This document shows, one piece after another, positions 46,671 through 57,470 of a stretch of DNA of 64,000 bases. Under the pieces are notes generated by a model. The model made no database searches. It worked only from the letters and a program-made list of their open reading frames with translations, and was not told where the DNA came from. The DNA is taken from assembly GCF_963169125.1 (NCBI RefSeq), contig NC_084793.1:217522652-217586651 (forward strand). The letters are read 5' to 3'. A program made the position numbers and the translations under genes. How positions within the stretch are numbered: position 1 is the stretch's first letter; each line of letters starts with the position of its first letter. The stretch comes from Humulus lupulus. Lineage: Eukaryota > Streptophyta > Magnoliopsida > Rosales > Cannabaceae.

Positions 46671-47261
46671 TCAAGGATTTTGAGGAGCCAGAGGATCGAT
46701 GATGTGTGCAGCCTCGTTGTCTACCGCATCCATCCCAGCGGCCAGCGAGATTTCAGGGGAAGCAGGAACACTTAACCTTTCTTCCTCGGCCAGCTGAGCA
46801 GCGCAGCGAGCAAGCTCGGCGTCTCTTGCATTCTCGAGAAGGTAGTCAAAGTTGGCACCCTGGTTATGCTTCCAGAAATCATAGAAGCATCGAAGAGTGG
46901 AACTCTTGTACCTTTCCAAGTTGCCGGCGTTGGCTTTCTCTAACTCTTCAATCCGGCCCTCCAGGGTAGTAGTCTCCTGCCTACTCACAACCAAGTCCAC
47001 CTCGAGCTGTTGGGCCGCGCGGAAATTGAAGTGGTTGGACTCCTTAAATTTGTCCCTCTGCTCACGAACCTTCTCCAGAGACCTCTGCTTCTCCTCCAAC
47101 TCCTTGGCCAGTTTGGCCTTTTCCTCAACCACCACTGCCAGCTGTTCGGCATATTTTGCCTCGGCAGCTTTAAGTTCATCCTGGTGCCGTTGCTCCAAAG
47201 TTTTGGCCTGCTCGGTGACAGTACCCGAGCGGATACGACCGGTAGTGAGGGTCAAGATGGC
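46671..47261 (-). pseudogene. Element F antisense gene, exon 4
   Basis: Begins after the acceptor CTGACTGCAG (47262-47271) and reads AILTLTTGRIRSG to the stop at 46671, 197 codons. Most of it is a long coiled coil (about residues 20-115: KTLEQRHQDELKAAE, LAKELEEKQRSLEKVREQ), then LRCFYDFWKHNQGANFDYLL and an acidic tail. In phase 0 with exon 3. Predicted self-associating C-terminal domain; function unknown. Confidence 0.78.
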
Positions 47262-47333
47262 CTGCAGTCAGAATAGAAGTTAGACTAACTATAAAATGAA
47301 TAAGACTTGTTTCCACATAAAAAGATGACTTAC

Positions 47334-47761
47334 ACTGGTGAACTCATTCAAGGTGCGGTTCAGAATCAGGTCAACCTCCATCACCTCCATCACAGCCATT
47401 GCCTCTCGGCAACGGTCGTGCTTCACAATCTTCGCGACCCTCTCCTTGATAAATTTAACGGCGCGACCAGTCATGTCTTCCCCGAGTAAGGCAGGATCGG
47501 TCTGTTGAGTTCGGTCGATCGGGGCCGCGGGAGGTGGAGTTGATCCGGCTGGAGCAGGAGGAATCTGCTGCTCGCGGGGAGAGGATGGAGTTGTGGAGGC
47601 AGAGGGCATATCCTCCGAAGGGCCTGCATTTTGAGCCTTCTTTGCCTGAGGCGCTTTGTTGCTCTCCCCGTGGTGTCTCTTGCTGGTCTTCTTCTTACTC
47701 GGGGGAGCCGCGGCAGCCTCAGGAGTGCTGTAGATATCGAACACATTGACGGATTCCATGT
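47334..47761 (-). pseudogene. Element F antisense gene, exon 3
   Basis: Acceptor TTTTTCAG just upstream, donor AGT|GTAAGT at its end (47334/47333). Reads (D)MESVNVFDIYSTPEA, a Lys/Pro/Ser-rich disordered stretch, then RAVKFIKERVAKIVKHD. The 72-bp intron 47262-47333 separates it from exon 4. The split Asp codon (G from exon 2, AC here) restores the frame. Confidence 0.76.
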
Positions 47762-47857
47762 CTGAAAAAGAAGAAAATGTCAAACAGTGAGATAGCATAA
47801 ATGACTAAGTATATTACATCAGAAAAAGAAGTAAAGAAAAATTGCAAAGTCAAATAC

Positions 47858-48379
47858 CCGAGCTATTATTACTGGTCGCTATACTATAGACTCTTCTAGT
47901 CTTATACTCACTCTCTGACATGAAGAAGTCTGGACCTAAATTTGGAGCATGTTTAAAATTTCTGTCCCTGTCGAATAGGTGACAGGGAATTGGTAAGCTA
48001 TCTAAAAGCGAAATAACTGTACCATTATCAAATGAAGACTCGTCCGAGTGTTCGACAGGCTCGGTGGCCTTCTTCTTTCCCTTCACCAAGGGGACAGAGG
48101 GCCTCTCTGCTAGAGGAGTGCCAGCAGGTTCCCTGATTGTGACCCCAGTTGGTCTCCTTCATGGAGGTGACGCTGGAGGTTGTTGCTCGGGTTCCTCCTC
48201 GGCAATGGCACTCCTTGAGGTTGGCACCCTCGTGTCCTAATGGGGGGCCAGGAGGCCAACCAACCTAAGGTTAGCCTTAGTAACCAGATACTTGACGCTC
48301 TTTTCTACGTCAGTCATGCTGGCTAGGAGCACCGATCTCAACTCCATGTCCGGAGTTGGGTCTAGTCGCACCCATGGGC
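47858..48379 (-). pseudogene. Element F antisense gene, exon 2
   Basis: Acceptor TTCCAG at 48380-48385, donor TCGG|GTATTT at 47858/47857. Encodes 174 codons' worth in phase with both neighbours: TPDMELRSVLLAS, VEKSVKYLVTKANLRLVGLL, an acidic/Pro-rich stretch, then GKKKATEPVEHSDESS and YKTRRVYSIATSNNSS. Two stops interrupt it: TAG (48237-48239) and TGA (48159-48161), both explicable as C-to-T changes of CAG and CGA. Confidence 0.72.
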
Positions 48380-48460
48380 CTGGAAGACATTAACAGTTTA
48401 AGAAAATGTGGAGGGGAACACTGAGTGAAGAAGTAACAGCCAGTGATACGAAAGTTTTAC

Positions 48461-49271
48461 CTCCTTGTGCGAAGGCCAGGTTGTCTGCGATCATGTCAGT
48501 TGTGAGGAAGTACTCCTGGTAGTACCTCCCCACATTTGAGATGTGGGTGGTGTCAGTCAGGAAGGTGCGCCCAGTTTCCTGATGGCAGAAGTGAAAAAAC
48601 CCTGTGCCTTCTTGGTTGGGATTGGATTTGAGGTCGAACAGGTAGTTGACCTCATGAGGTGTCGGCACGGGCCATTTCTTGTGGCTATACAGGATATAGA
48701 GTGCATCGAGCATCCTATATCCGTTTGGGGTTATTTGAAAGAGGCAACTTCGAAATAGTTGGCCACCCCCTGGAAGAATGAGTGAAGAGGCAAGGTAGCC
48801 CCTGCCTCGATGTGAAACCTCGCTGAAGACGCCTCCGGGCAGGTTTGCCCTTTGGTCTTGGCTAGGTCTGACTAGGGTCACCCCCGTGAGACCGTACTTC
48901 CTTATATAATTGGCGATCATTCTGATCATCACTCTGCTCTCAGGAATTAAATGCCACTCAACATCTGGCTGAATGGCATGTCAGGGTCGAGCACGTCTTT
49001 GGATGTTGAGGTCAGGAGCATTTTCATCTCGACCACTGGTCAGGGGAGCATCAGCCCTAGGAGCAGGCTGATGAGAAGGATTGGAGGTTCTCTTTTTCTG
49101 GGCTTTGGTTTTGGTGCGAGCCGTACTTTGAACAAGGACAGGTGAAGTGTTTGGATTGGCACGAGAAAATGGAATTTCGGGTATCAATGACGATGGTTGC
49201 TCTTTGTCCTCGAGTAGCTGAGCCAATAGGTCGTTGTCTATAGGTCTTTCTCCTCCCCACGGGTCTTGCAT
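48461..49271 (-). pseudogene. Element F antisense gene, exon 1 of the coding part
   Basis: ATG at 49271 (MQDPWGGERPIDNDLL). 270 codons plus one base to the donor GGAG|GTAAAA (48461/48460). A low-complexity start is followed by YGLTGVTLVRPS, QLFRSCLFQITPNGYRMLDALYILY, DLKSNPNQEGTGFFHF and NVGRYYQEYF. This resembles the helical domain of the plant protein family catalogued as putative gypsy-type transposon (Transposase_28-like), found as extra ORF in Tat elements; that match is from memory. One stop, TGA at 48981-48983, fits CGA-to-TGA decay. Confidence 0.75.
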
Positions 49272-49894
49272 GTAAACTGCGAACAGAGAAAGGATGAGAT
49301 AAGACGCACAGCCTCGGAGCTTATGTTGAAAGTTGGAATAACGTTGCTCGCGTCTACGACTAGCAGCATTCTAACGGAAACACTAAGTTCTATGCGAGCA
49401 GTTTGAAAAACAGATCAGAAAGCGGAAATAAAAAGTTTTTGGAAAAAAGCTTTTTCGACTCCGAAGGGGCGGGACAACCCCAGTTTTTCAGCTAGCCTAA
49501 AAATCAAACTTTTACTTCGATTTTACGCCCTAAACTTACGATCTTGACTATCAAACTGGCTCCTAACTCCTACAGAGCAAAACTACACTACCCTATCAAG
49601 CATCAATCAACATTCCCGCAATCATCATTCATTTCTACCCAAGAACACAAAAAGTTTCAGAACTCAAAACAGTCGTATAGCAGTATGCATGGCATGTCAA
49701 AGGGCTTAAAAGTTGAAGAAATTTACCTAGACGAAGGTTGGAGATTATGAAATGAAGCGACTTTGGATGAGAGAATGGAGGATCCTTAGAACAGCGACGG
49801 AAGATCTTCGAAACTTTTGAGCTCTGAGATGGAGTTCTTGAGGGTTCTTGGCGAAAAAATGGTGAGTAAAAAGTTATAAGGTAAATGTGAGGAT
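49272..49894 (-). other. Probable 5' untranslated exon and intron of the F antisense gene
   Basis: On the minus strand a donor-like CTTCGTCTAG|GTAAATTT lies near 49728-49738 and an acceptor-like CTGTTCGCAG near 49279-49288, just before the ATG. This suggests an untranslated first exon (from about 49865 to 49729) and a leader intron of about 440 bp. Inference from splice-like signals only. Confidence 0.5.
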
Positions 49895-49902
49895 TATTTA
49901 TA
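49895..49902 (-). promoter_or_regulatory. TATA box of the F antisense gene
   Basis: TATAAATA on the minus strand, about 625 bp before the ATG and about 235 bp from the 3' LTR. It is placed so that transcription would run away from the 3' LTR through the exons described. Confidence 0.6.
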
Positions 49903-50120
49903 AAGGTTGAGCTATGTTGAAAAGGGGTAATCATGAGTTACCTTTTTCAAGGCATGGGGGACTGTAATAGCCGTCAGAGGGATTACTTGGAAACTGAAAA
50001 GGTGTGATTAGACGTGATTAGGTCACAGTTTTCAAGAACGCACGAAGGGCTCTGACAGATTTCGTGGGGCATACGAAAGGATAGTTTCCTAAGTTTACTT
50101 ATTGTTGGTCGCAATAAATA

Positions 50121-50135
50121 AACTTGGGGGGCAAA
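50121..50135 (+). promoter_or_regulatory. Polypurine tract of element F
   Basis: AACTTGGGGGGCAAA ending immediately before the 3' LTR TG at 50136. Confidence 0.8.
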
Positions 50136-50721
50136 TGTTTATCCAAAAAACAGCTGTTGATGACGTGGCAAGAATTTTCGACACATGGCCGACACGTGGC
50201 AGAGATGCTGCTCGCATATCGACTAGAGATATTTTCGTATGAAAAGTGCAAGTTTTATATACGACCAGCCTGGTTGTATACTCCGTTTATTTATGAATAA
50301 ATCTGTACAGTTGTAATGATATCCGAGAATATCTCTTCATTATGGCCTGAAGATCTATTTATTAAGGGAAGATATTATTACTTGACTCATGTAACCCTTC
50401 TTGAGCCTATAAATACACAAGAAATAGCTCAAGGAGGGATCTTTTGGATCTTTTTATGAATTACATTACTATTATCCATCGTTTGTATTGTTTTCTCCTT
50501 CTAAGGTCCGTGAAACTCAGGAACCCTAGTTCTTTGATCACACATTGGAAGCTAAATATTAATAATAGTATCAAGTGGGCGTAGGTCATTACCAATCACT
50601 GAGGACGAACCACTATAATTCTTTGTGTTCTTTATTTCCCATTAGATTGTTTTCTCAAGCTTTGTACTATTTTTCTGTCGTTTTCTTAACTCCGTGTCGT
50701 TGACCAAAACGAGGGTCAACA
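50136..50721 (+). repeat. 3' LTR of element F
   Basis: 586 bp, TGTTTATCC to GGGTCAACA. TATAAATA at 50408-50415. Differs from the 5' LTR by an 11-bp short duplication near 50185 (ACACATGGCCGACACGTGGC against ACACGTGGC) and few substitutions. Confidence 0.95.
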
Positions 50722-51877
50722 ATATGTCTTTAATTCTCAAGAGTGCAGTCTCATATTTAAAGTGGAGTAATCATGAGATTAATAAATATGATTATTGAAT
50801 CAAAGAGTTTTGGTTAATAATATTTTATTTATTGGAGCTTGGAATTATTGGTCCATAGGCCCCTAGGGCGGCTCTATCAACACTATTCAAGGTAAGAGTT
50901 GATACAAGGGTCAAACTGTGAATGAGCTATTTGAGAGAATATTTATTCTTCAGGATAAATATGCAATTATGTGATCATTGAAGTTGTACCATTTATTATT
51001 GCATTAGTGCGATTTTCGAAATTGCGTAGAAATAAAAGAAATTGATTTTAATCAATTATTTTATTTAAATGTGAAATGATAAATATGGATAGTCAAAATT
51101 TGTTTTGATTATTATATTTATTTAATTAATAATAAGATGATAATGGAAATTCAAATTTTGAATTTAGAAATTTAAGTTGTTATCTTTTCCTTAAAAAGAT
51201 GATACCTTATTTGAATTTCTAATTATTAATTAATTAAATTAAAAAATGCATGACAAATCAAATCCCATTTTTCACGGAAGTGCTACACACCTAGGGGCTC
51301 ATGGACTGCCTTATGCCTGTACCACTACTGATGGTGATCAGTTATTGATTTTTTTATTTTATTTAATTAATTAATAAAATATTTTGAAAATGAGTTTTAA
51401 AATCGAATGTAAGACTTTGTCTTTAATCATTTATTTTATTATTATTAAAGATGATCCTTTTTATTATTATTATTATTATGATAATAATGTCTATATATTC
51501 TATATGGTAGAAAATAGGAGAAGACCTTTTAACAGAAAAAAAAATTGTTGAGAATACTTTTGATTCACAAAAATTGATTCTTGTTCTCAATGTGCCCACC
51601 CACATCTTGAGGTGTAGAGAAATTCTTGGAAGATCTAGGTGTGGGTACTATAGCAAAGATATGAAGATCGAAATATATACGAAGAGATTCAAGGATTCTT
51701 GATAGGCTACAAGAGGTAAATCATTTCTTATTATTTTTACATATACATATTATATCGATTAACATGTTGCATATTAAAGGATCATCATAAAAAGTTGTTT
51801 ATATGAAATTTTTTGTTGTTGTATACAATACTAAAATTACAACAATTTTCGTTGCGCATTGGGGACTGTTCCTAACA

Positions 51878-52362
51878 AAATATTCATTAGCAATGTGAGA
51901 CAAATCTTCATAAAACTCAGTGAGGGTTTCTTTTTTAGGCATATGAAGGTTTTCAATTCTTGTGGTCAACATTACAAGCCTATATCGCTTAACATCAACA
52001 GTTCCTTCAAATTGAGTTCGAAGGATTTCCTTCAAATTAAAAATTGCATGTAAGGCTTTAGTATTATAAATTGACAATTTATCTTATTCATTAGACCATT
52101 CAAGTTCAGATTTTACCTGTGTCTTACCTGATTTCGAATCTATCTCGATAGGTGGTGTCCAACCTGTCAATATTGATCTCCAAGCCTTTTCCTCAAGGGA
52201 TTTGATAAAAGCTTTCATCCTTACATTCCAGTATGGATAGTTTGTATCATTCAGCAATGGAGGGCGACTTATAGATCCACCTTCTGCAAAGAAAGATATT
52301 TCACAAGAAACGAAACAAACAGAAAACCACAAAATCTCACTAAGAGTTTAGTGATCCGCTCT
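51878..52362 (-). pseudogene. Element G (copia) gag, N-terminal part
   Basis: Minus strand from an ATG at 52332. The frame shows GGSISRPPLLNDTNYPYWNVRMKAF, EKAWRSILTGWTPP, then after a stop near 52084 (in-phase remnants DKLSIYNTKALHAIF), RYRLVMLTTRIENLHMPKKE and LTEFYEDLSHIANEYF. This is the N-terminal gag of Sire/Maximus-type copia elements. At 51878 it is cut by element E; the continuation is 28703-27169. Confidence 0.87.
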
Positions 52363-52371
52363 GATAACAAT
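52357..52371 (-). promoter_or_regulatory. Primer binding site of element G
   Basis: Minus-strand ATTGTTATCAGAGCG, close to the initiator-Met-type TTGGTATCAGAGC, directly after the presumed LTR end at 52372 and only about 25 bp before the gag ATG. Confidence 0.75.
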
Positions 52372-53178
52372 TGAAATTCCGTATTTTAATGTTTACCAAG
52401 TGATTAAATTAAACTACTTATTAGATTGCGGTATAGTGATTAAACTGTTTTAACAGAATCTGAATCTGATCTAACGACTAAATGAGTTGTTTGAATAGAT
52501 TATTACAGAAATAAACAAAGAATATAAAAAAAAAATCAACACTGGAGATTTTTTACGTGGTTATGAAATTCTAGTCCACGAGGCCACGCCCAAAGATGAA
52601 ACTGATTAGTAAGGTATCACAAAGTACAAAATCACAATTGACTTATACATAGATAGACTCCCTTTATACTTATGCCGCAAGCTTTTGTATACCCTTCAAA
52701 AATCCAGTTTTTGATGAGAAACCGACGCTCTTGAACTCCCTTCAAAGTTTGATGAATGCTTTCTTCCTCCTGAAGAAAGTCTTAGCAAAATCTTCTCCTA
52801 AAAATTGTTGAACTCGTTATCAATGGATAACACATGTTCCTATACGAAATAGATGAATACAAAAGGAAGCTACACAAGTCCTAGATACTAGATTAAGGTA
52901 TCCATTCTTAATCTCACAAAAAGAACTCTCTCAAAAATATCAATGATATTCAAAAATGAGAAGTGAAAGAGCTAAATATTTGTGGCTGCTTGGTCCTTTA
53001 TTTATAGATGAAATGGTCTTTCAAAGTAGTCCACGAAATTTGCAAAAATCAATTAAAGAATCATACAAATTCTTTAAATAGAAAATTTTGCCTGTCTGCC
53101 AGATTCTGCCTCGACAGATTAGGAAGTTGTCTTGACAACTTGAATGTACCTGGACAATTAAAATGACCAGGTTCATTG

Positions 53179-55034
53179 TGTTAGGGTTTTATGCCCTAAT
53201 TAAAACCCAAATTCTTTGTAATCTCATTTTATTATCAATAAAAGAATAGAAATCATTTTTTGACTTGGTCAATCACTTTGCTCACATGTTTTATTTTCAT
53301 GATTATTTGTTTAATATAAACTTCTATTAAATCTCGAGCATATAGCTAATCGTATTTATAGTGATGTAATCACAGTGGAATATAAATATGATTATATGTT
53401 CAAAATAAGATAGTCCTAAGATTAGTCAGTGCACAGGATTTACACTGACTTGCTAATCTACGATATGATCTACTTACACATTGTAGTGTTATGTTCTTTC
53501 CAGAACATTGGCAAAGTAGACAAGATCGGATGTATTTGTTACATCAGACAGGACCGATATTGACAGTTGATAAGATAAGTAAACATACCGTTATTATCTA
53601 TTCTAGTCATATCATATAGTTGACCATAGGTCAATTCAATCTCAATTTTGAGTGGTTAGTATTCTAACTGATTGTATTATTTGAGTTCTTTGACTTGTTC
53701 GTTACGAGCTTACCCTTTGGACTAGCCCATACTTACATCTTGGGAACTCGGTAGTATAATTGAGTGGGAGTGTTAGTCATAGATATGAACATTTATAGCT
53801 TCTGATGAAGAAGTGAAACGATGGTTTCCTTTTAGTTTGGTTCAATGTGTTAAATGATAGAGATCTCATTTCAGTAATTAAATTAGTTTACTAAAATATC
53901 ATTTACAAGGAACTAAGTGTTTTAAGGATAAAATACAATGAGGGGTAAAACGGTATTTTAGTCCTATCTCATTGTAGATTATCTATAGAGGATTGAGTGA
54001 CAATTGTGGTTGTAACAATGGATAATTAATAGTGTATCTATATTTTTTATAGAGCGTTCTATGAATTCAATTGTACAATTCCGAATCTATAGTGGAGTCA
54101 TGAGGAATTAATAAGTTAGTTAATTTATTTGTTAGATTAATGATAACCTATTGGAGCTTGATTTCATAGGCCCATGGTCCCTTGTACCTTGGATAAAATT
54201 ATCTAGATAGTCTCAATTAATTGATTTAATTTTCAATTAGAATTATCAAAGTTGATCAGGTCAATTTTGGATAGTTTCACAGAGTTATGTATTTTTGAGA
54301 AGAAAAGAGAAATTAGGGAAAATTTATTAATTAAGATGAATTGGTATCTAAATTAATAAATAAGTTTAAATCAAGGTTCAAATTATAAATAATTAATTTG
54401 ATAAAGGATTTAAATAATTATTTGATTAATTAAATCAATAGAAAATAATACAGGCCTTGATTTTAAGTCCAATGGGCTTATAATCAAATGAGAAATTTCA
54501 CGGGCCTAAAGCCTATGATAATTTCGACCTAGGGCTTTAAATTGGCTATTATTTTATTGATTTTTAATTAAATTAAATGACCTATTTGAGTCTATAAAAG
54601 GAGTGCTTAGAGAGAAGTCAAAACACAAGTTTGACAAATCACAAGTTAGATTTTCTGATAAGTTTTAGATTCTCTCTAAACACAAGTCATTTTCTAAGCC
54701 TCTTTGTTATTTTCTTTTCTTCTCTCTGTATCTATCTCATGTGTTGAGAATTTCCCACACTAGTCTAGGTGATTCTAAGGATACATTGGAAGACTATGAA
54801 GAAATTAGAAGAACGGTTCAGTTTCTTGATAATACTCCGCGATAGAAAGGGTACAAGAGTTAGAGAAACTGAAGTAATGACTCTTTCATTCCACTGCGTA
54901 TACTGTAAGTATTCTTATCTTTGTTTCTCTTTAAATTCAATTTTAGAACCATGTTCTAGGTTATCTCATATTAATTTGTTTAATATTAGATCTACATGAA
55001 AATAAATAAAGATCCTGTATAAATTTTCTCATCA
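53179..55034 (+). repeat. Solo LTR, copia-like
   Basis: 1856 bp, TGTTAGGGTTTTATGCCC to TTTCTCATCA, flanked by CATTG (53174-53178) and CATTA (55035-55039). Its body resembles the E LTR in layout (tracts like ATAGTGGAGTCATGAGGAAT). TATA-like TCTATAAAAGGAG near 54590-54603, followed by a typical leader. A 76-codon frame near 54769 is not a supported gene. Confidence 0.78.
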
Positions 55035-55230
55035 CATTATGGGACAATGAACTTTCCCCAAAATAAATCAAATTATGTAGTAATTCATTCAAAGATGCAC
55101 AAAATAGATTATCTCAGAAAGATTATTTTATTTTACCAAAAAGTCTTCTTTTCCAAATAAGGAAATATATATTTTATTTAAAGAAAATATTTCTATAAAT
55201 AAAAATAATCTTTTCAGCTAGAAAGATCCA

Positions 55231-57421
55231 TGTAACGACCCAAATTCAGTGTTAAGGCTTAAAGGGCCTGGAGTAGTGTGCCTGGAGGGCATGATGGGAT
55301 TTTGTGTGTGACTTGATTAAGTTTAATGCATCATTATGATTTATTGCACGTTATATGACTATTTGATTATTTGAGATGCATGACTATGTGAATCAGTACG
55401 CATGTAGAACTGATTGTCTTAAAATGAGCATGATTGTAACTTGGCCATGTTAGGGCATAACTGTGATAATTGTACTATGTGAATTGTGCCATGTGAGTGT
55501 GATGTTTTATCAGGATGCACGCATCGAGACGGTCCTAGAGAGCCAGTTAGTCTAAAAGTCACAACGGGATGTTGTACCCGGCTCGGGAGGAGCCCAGGGG
55601 TACTTCGGGAATCTTATAAGTTGAGTTTAGAAAGAGTGATTAGTTATTGGTATTTTGGTAACCATTTGTAACTGCTGTGAGTAACAAGTTTTAAGATAGG
55701 AAGTGGTAGAATTGAAATGAAAGTGTTAAGACTTAAGTACCCTTGAAGGTTTAGCTTAGAAGGATTAGTAAGGAGGGGTAATTTGGTCTTTTGGCAAGGC
55801 AAATAGACTTTATGCAGCTGGGATTTAGGGGGTACGGTTTGGGCATTTGGGTCACTTGTGGCTTTGATAAAATTAGAAGAGAAGGAAAAGAAGAGGAGAG
55901 AAAGGCTAGGGCAAAGAAGAAGAAAGAAGAAGAGGTGTAGAAGGGACTGAAGTGGGAAGCTTAGAAGGAGATCAAGGGAACTTTAGGGTGGATTCTACTC
56001 TTGAGGTAAGGATCTTATGCTTATTTAAGTTTGTTTTCTGTGTTGGTTGAGGAATTTAATGCTTGAGTTAAGATTTTCATGGGTTTTGGTATGGGTTGTT
56101 GAATTTGAAATCAAAGGAGTGGATCTTGTGTGCATTGATGTTTTGGATTTGATTCTAGTGTTTATGGGGTGTTAGATTGTTCATATGATGTTTGGATTTG
56201 AGTTTTGGGGTTTAGGTTTTGGTTTGGGATGATTTGGAGAGGTTAAAGCTCGGGGAAAATTGCAGGAAAAACCCAGAATTCTGGGTCTGCGAAGGCGTGC
56301 CGCGGCAGGGTTTTTGTGTGCCGCGGCAAGGGAGCTTCTGTCTGATGGGTGCCGCGGCACAAGGCAATTTTCAGGGTAGCTCTTTTTGGCAATTTTAGGT
56401 CTTAGCTCCGGGGGTTCGTGGGATGCCTCCGGGGTGTTGTTTTAAGGTTTTAGAGGTCCCGAGAGTGCGGGATTGGTCCCGGGAAGTGGTTTTGGGTTTG
56501 GTTAGTATTAAAAGTGTTTTATGTGTGTTGTGACTAGGATTTCGGAGAGGCTCGTGCTAGAGGACCGTGCTCGTGATCGTGGTGCATCGGAAAGCACGGA
56601 TTACAGGTAAGAAAACCGTAACACCCGAGTTTAGGGCATGGCCCCACTGTGTGATTGTAGGGCGTGGCCCCGGATTGTATTACGTGCAAATGCTTAACCT
56701 TAAATGAACCGTGATGTGTGTGAATGTTTATTTTGAATGTACTATATGTGTGATTATGATGAAACGAGCGGCAGAGGCCGGGTACGGCATAGGCCGGGGC
56801 GGCCGTGGGCCGAAAGTAACACACAGCACATGGGATGCTTATATTCAGGGTGGGACCCAAGGGATACATGAGTTATCCTCGCGGTGAGAACCGAAACTCC
56901 AGGCTTTGGTAAGGCCTTGGGAGCGGCATGGCCGTACTTGTTTATTTTGATGGTTTTCCTATGTGTCAGTGAATTATTGCCAGCTATTTGTTTTGCATAT
57001 GTTATGTGTTATTTGGGTTTTCTTGCTGGGCTTCGGCTCACGGGTGCTCCGTGTGGCAGGTAAAAGCAAGGAGTCAGTCAACCGGCCATGAGTATGGAGA
57101 GCGTGGGGGCGGCGCGTACATGTTCGGCCTGCCCGACTGCTTTGGTTGGGGGCATTTTGTATATGGCTGTATTTAACCATTCTTTTGATAGCTGATCAAG
57201 TGTAAATCTATTTTGAGTTGTAAATATTTTGTAAACCTTATTTTGGGATCCCAGATGTTTTATAATTAACGTTTTTAATGAAACTAAACATTTTCAAAGA
57301 GTACAGCCTTAAACTCTGGTTTATTCACACTTTTGGTTTTAGAAACCACTTGAGTCAATTAAATGCACAATTTCTATTTTAAACTCACTTAGTAACGGCT
57401 CTAAGGTAGTAGGGCGTTACA
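55231..57421 (+). repeat. Solo LTR related to the LTR of element C
   Basis: 2191 bp, TGTAACGACCC to GGGCGTTACA, flanked by ATCCA on both sides (55226-55230 and 57422-57426). Clearly homologous to the C LTR (GTGCCTGGAGGGCAT, GAGACGGTCCTAGAGAGC, GGCTCGGGAGGAGCC), with a palindrome cluster at about 56295-56362, but diverged enough to be a different subfamily. Confidence 0.94.
56295..56362. repeat. GTGCCGCGGCAC palindromes in the C-like solo LTR
   Basis: Three motifs: GTGCCGCGGCAG, GTGCCGCGGCAA and a perfect GTGCCGCGGCAC, without the tandem expansion seen in element C. Confidence 0.8.
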
Positions 57422-57470
57422 ATCCATGTACGATCGAATTGCCAAAGGAAAGAATCACAAGCAAATTTCA

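Larger units (their letters stand above)
39192..50721 (+). mobile_element. Element F: complete Tat-type Ty3/gypsy element with antisense gene
   Basis: 11.5 kb, LTRs 39192-39766 and 50136-50721, duplication ATATG (39187-39191 and 50722-50726). Plus strand: gag, protease, RT, RNase H, a second RNase H and integrase (39807-46014). Minus strand, downstream of pol: a four-exon gene (46671-49271). A second RNase H before integrase and an extra antisense reading region are known traits of Tat-lineage plant elements. The LTRs are very similar, so the insertion is relatively recent, but every major frame has a few stops. Confidence 0.93.
28704..51877 (+). mobile_element. Element E: Ty1/copia element inserted in gag of G
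   Basis: 5' LTR 28704-32681 (with a solo LTR inside), degenerate primer site, long leader, gag 34506-35393, pol 35394-38268 in copia order (protease, integrase, RT, RNase H), purine tract CTGGGAGAT (38321-38329), 3' LTR 38330-51877 (with element F inside). Flanked by AAATA. LTRs without inserts are about 2.05 and 2.01 kb and visibly diverged. Pol has many stops and altered catalytic residues, so E is dead. Confidence 0.93.
38330..51877 (+). repeat. 3' LTR of element E, split by element F
   Basis: TGTTGGGAATTGTGCC at 38330 to TTCCTAACA at 51877. The parts 38330-39191 and 50727-51877 are E sequence; F lies between with ATATG on both sides. The right part contains the uninterrupted version (about 51683-51720) of the site occupied by a solo LTR in the 5' LTR. 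Confidence 0.92.
52372..57470 (-). repeat. Probable 5' LTR of element G, split by two solo LTRs
   Basis: On the minus strand it ends GGAATTTCA at 52372. A matching start TGAAATTTGC on the minus strand is found at 57470, giving TGAAAT...ATTTCA termini and a net length near 1.04 kb once the inserts 53179-55034 and 55231-57421 are left out. The left end is secure because of the primer site; the right end is a guess, as the 3' LTR of G is outside the window. Confidence 0.55.

Noticed and set aside
49635..49934. 99-codon minus-strand frame upstream of the F antisense gene
   Set aside because: Spans the TATA box and a probable untranslated exon; no conserved features and its ATG lies upstream of the likely transcription start.
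54769..54999. 76-codon frame near the end of the copia-like solo LTR
   Set aside because: Lies in the LTR, where such leader frames are common; no match to a known protein.
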